A stretch of DNA of 64,000 bases, taken from Thelephora terrestris (Eukaryota > Basidiomycota > Agaricomycetes > Thelephorales > Thelephoraceae). The stretch lies in contig WIUZ02000020.1 of NCBI GenBank assembly GCA_015956445.1, forward strand, positions 186,001 to 250,000, read 5' to 3'. This document shows positions 62,201-64,000 of this stretch, piece after piece; the first letter of the stretch is position 1, and each line of letters opens with the position of its first letter. The position numbers were made by a program, and so were the translations under genes. The notes beneath the pieces were generated by a model. It had not been told where the DNA came from and made no database searches. It worked only from the letters and a program-made list of their open reading frames with translations.

Positions 62201-64000
62201 TAACTATGCTAGCCGGTAGCCGGCTCACCACTCCTCCTATGGCAGTCGATCCGATCAAACTTCGCTCTACGAGAGTAAAGTATGTTACGGGGTACACAAT
62301 TGACATCTCCGCCTACGAAACAGCGAAGGACGAAACCACACTTAGGGGCCTGCCCGGGAAGATTACCGAAATTCCAACGATCATTGCTCCGCGAGGCACT
62401 GACACCGAGGGTCCATATTCCGAAATCATCGTCCCAGAGTATTTCCCGCCCGGAAGCTTTATGTTGTTCGAGACACATCTGGAGGGACTTGATCCTGGAC
62501 TCGATCAGCTGTGCGCTTCTGGAGCCGAACAGGCATTCAGAGATCTAAATCTCGTAGAATTGAACGTCGTCCTCTTCCGTTGCGAGGGAGAAGAAAGAGA
62601 TGCGACGAAGGGCGAAATAGGGGCATACGACATTCCGGGGACCGGAAAACTCGTCTATTGCGGGTTGGAAGGCTGGATGCACCCATTGAGGCATATTATC
62701 CGTTACAACGATCTCGGGCATTCACTTTGCGCGAACCTCAGACAGGGCACCTGGGCATTTGATTATATCAGCGGAAGGCTGTCCAAGTATGTCTCGTTTT
62801 ATATAGACCTTTCACATTGGTCACGTTCTGACTTGGTCGTGAAGGCAGACTGACACATTCCCGAGATTGGAAAAACCAGCAGCGTGGTTCAAAGAACGAT
62901 TCGACAAGGTCAAAGCAACGGTTCCACCTTTCTTAAGACCGAAATACTTCGCGATCATCATATCAGAAGCGTACAAGGCTGTGCGCCGAATCGCGATCGA
63001 ACAGTGCTCGGAGTTTGTTGTGGACGGCCACTCATTTACCCACGACCTCGCTCTGTGCTCACTACAAATGCACGGTCAAGTCGCATCCGCATCTTTGGAT
63101 CCAGGAAAGATTACTCCATCCCTGGCCGCTGGTCTTCCACATTTCGCCGGTAGCTGGGCGAGGTGTTGGGGAAGAGACGTATTCATCTCACTGAGAGGGC
63201 TGTTTTTGACGACTGGAAACTTTGAAGGTGCACGGAGGCACATTCTCGCGTTTGCAAGTACATTGAAACACGGGTTGATCCCGAATTTATTGGATTCCGT
63301 CAGAAATCCAAGGTAACATTTCATCGGGCTCTCAACTTTTAGATCCTGCGTGTTGACAACGCGGTTTAGATACAATTCTCGGGACTCGCCATGGTGGATG
63401 CTCCAGAATATCCAAGACTACTGCGTGATGGCACCGGTCGGATACTCCATCCTGAATGAATCGGTCAAACGTCGGTTCCCGAAGGACGATACCTGGGTTC
63501 CATGGGACGACCCGAAGGCATACGCTTTCTCAGGGACTATCGCAGAGATCATTCAAGAGATCCTCCAGCGTCACGCAGAGGGGATATCTTTCCGTGAACA
63601 CAATGCAGGACCTAACCTCGACATGCAGATGAAGGACGAGGGTTTCCAAATCGATGTGAAGGTCGACTGGAACACTGGGTTCACGCTTGGCGGGAGCGAA
63701 TACAACTGTGGGACATGGATGGACAAAATGGGTGAGAGCGCGAAAGCTGGAACGAAGGGTGTACCGGGGACCCCGAGAGACGGAGCCCCGGTCGAAATCA
63801 TTGGACTGCTATTCAGCACCTTGAGGTGGTTGAGTGAGCTGAGCGACAAGGGAAAGTTCCCATTCAAGGGTGTTGATGCTACGAGTAAGTGGCTCCTCGT
63901 TTGTCGTTAACCCTGTTGGTCCTGTGCATCGGCATGTCAACGAACTCACAATATTTTCTTCCAGTCGATGGAGTGCAACGCCTTGTAACATACAAAGAAT
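59257..64000 (+). CDS. GDB1: Glycogen debranching enzyme, truncated by the window end
   Basis: This bifunctional enzyme (4-alpha-glucanotransferase and amylo-1,6-glucosidase) removes glycogen branches in the cytosol. ATG 59257 begins MASLKSLHIPRPPIDFSSTA. The transferase part has GYNMIHWTPIQERGESDSPY, LLSLTDVVLNHTSNDCPWLR, the nucleophile region FQGFRIDNCHSTPLHV, and YVCAELFTGNEETDLLFVRR with the general acid Glu. The GH133-like glucosidase part begins near 62880, with SWARCWGRDVFISLRGLF and FREHNAGPNLDMQMKDEGFQ. Many 50-70 bp introns are present; at 60310 the donor gttcgt joins PEAG to YSPVNSPHL. The last visible exon starts near 63966 and reads DGVQRLVTYKE; the C-terminus lies beyond 64000. 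Some middle exon edges near 61500-62200 are approximate. Confidence 0.92.

Overview
This window is nuclear DNA of a filamentous basidiomycete, most likely an Agaricomycete. Genes are split by many 50-70 bp GT-AG introns, and the F-box/LRR-like proteins, the free-standing adenylate-forming enzyme, the TKL-type kinase and the Plavaka-type transposase are all families expanded in that class. There are no bacterial features: no operons, no ribosome binding sites and no CRISPR. I found no tRNA or rRNA gene.

Layout. 0-16.6 kb is gene-rich: an intronless F-box protein, holocytochrome c synthase, a dienelactone hydrolase, the spliceosomal cyclophilin CWC27 (minus), a long disordered Pro/Ser-rich protein, a P-loop kinase (minus), a family-16 protein methyltransferase and a small NTF2-like protein (minus). 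16.6-21.5 kb is decaying sequence with a frameshifted GatA/HER2 amidase pseudogene and the C-terminal part of a TKL-type kinase, both minus. 21.6-30.3 kb holds two large membrane proteins on the plus strand: a full ABCC transporter and an EF-hand MscS-type channel.

30.7-41.1 kb is the accessory heart of the window. A kinase-like gene is split by an 8,268-bp DNA transposon at 32116-40383, with 11-bp terminal inverted repeats and a TA target duplication. Removing the element and one TA rejoins the host reading frame exactly. The element carries a many-exon Plavaka-type transposase, a second gene resembling the DUF6698 family, a captured cyclin-box fragment and internal repeats. The same host gene also has a 39-nt poly(A)-tailed insertion with a 13-bp target duplication, so it was hit twice.

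41.9-64 kb contains a ubiquitin C-terminal hydrolase, about 5 kb with no recognisable gene, an F-box/LRR-like protein, an adenylate-forming enzyme, a 2-kb gap, an RGG-rich conserved protein (minus), a secreted GH5 glucanase (minus) and, diverging from it, the glycogen debranching enzyme gene, which runs off the window end.

Most exon structures were derived by hand from splice sites and family motifs. Where the summed exon lengths are divisible by three, the entry says so.
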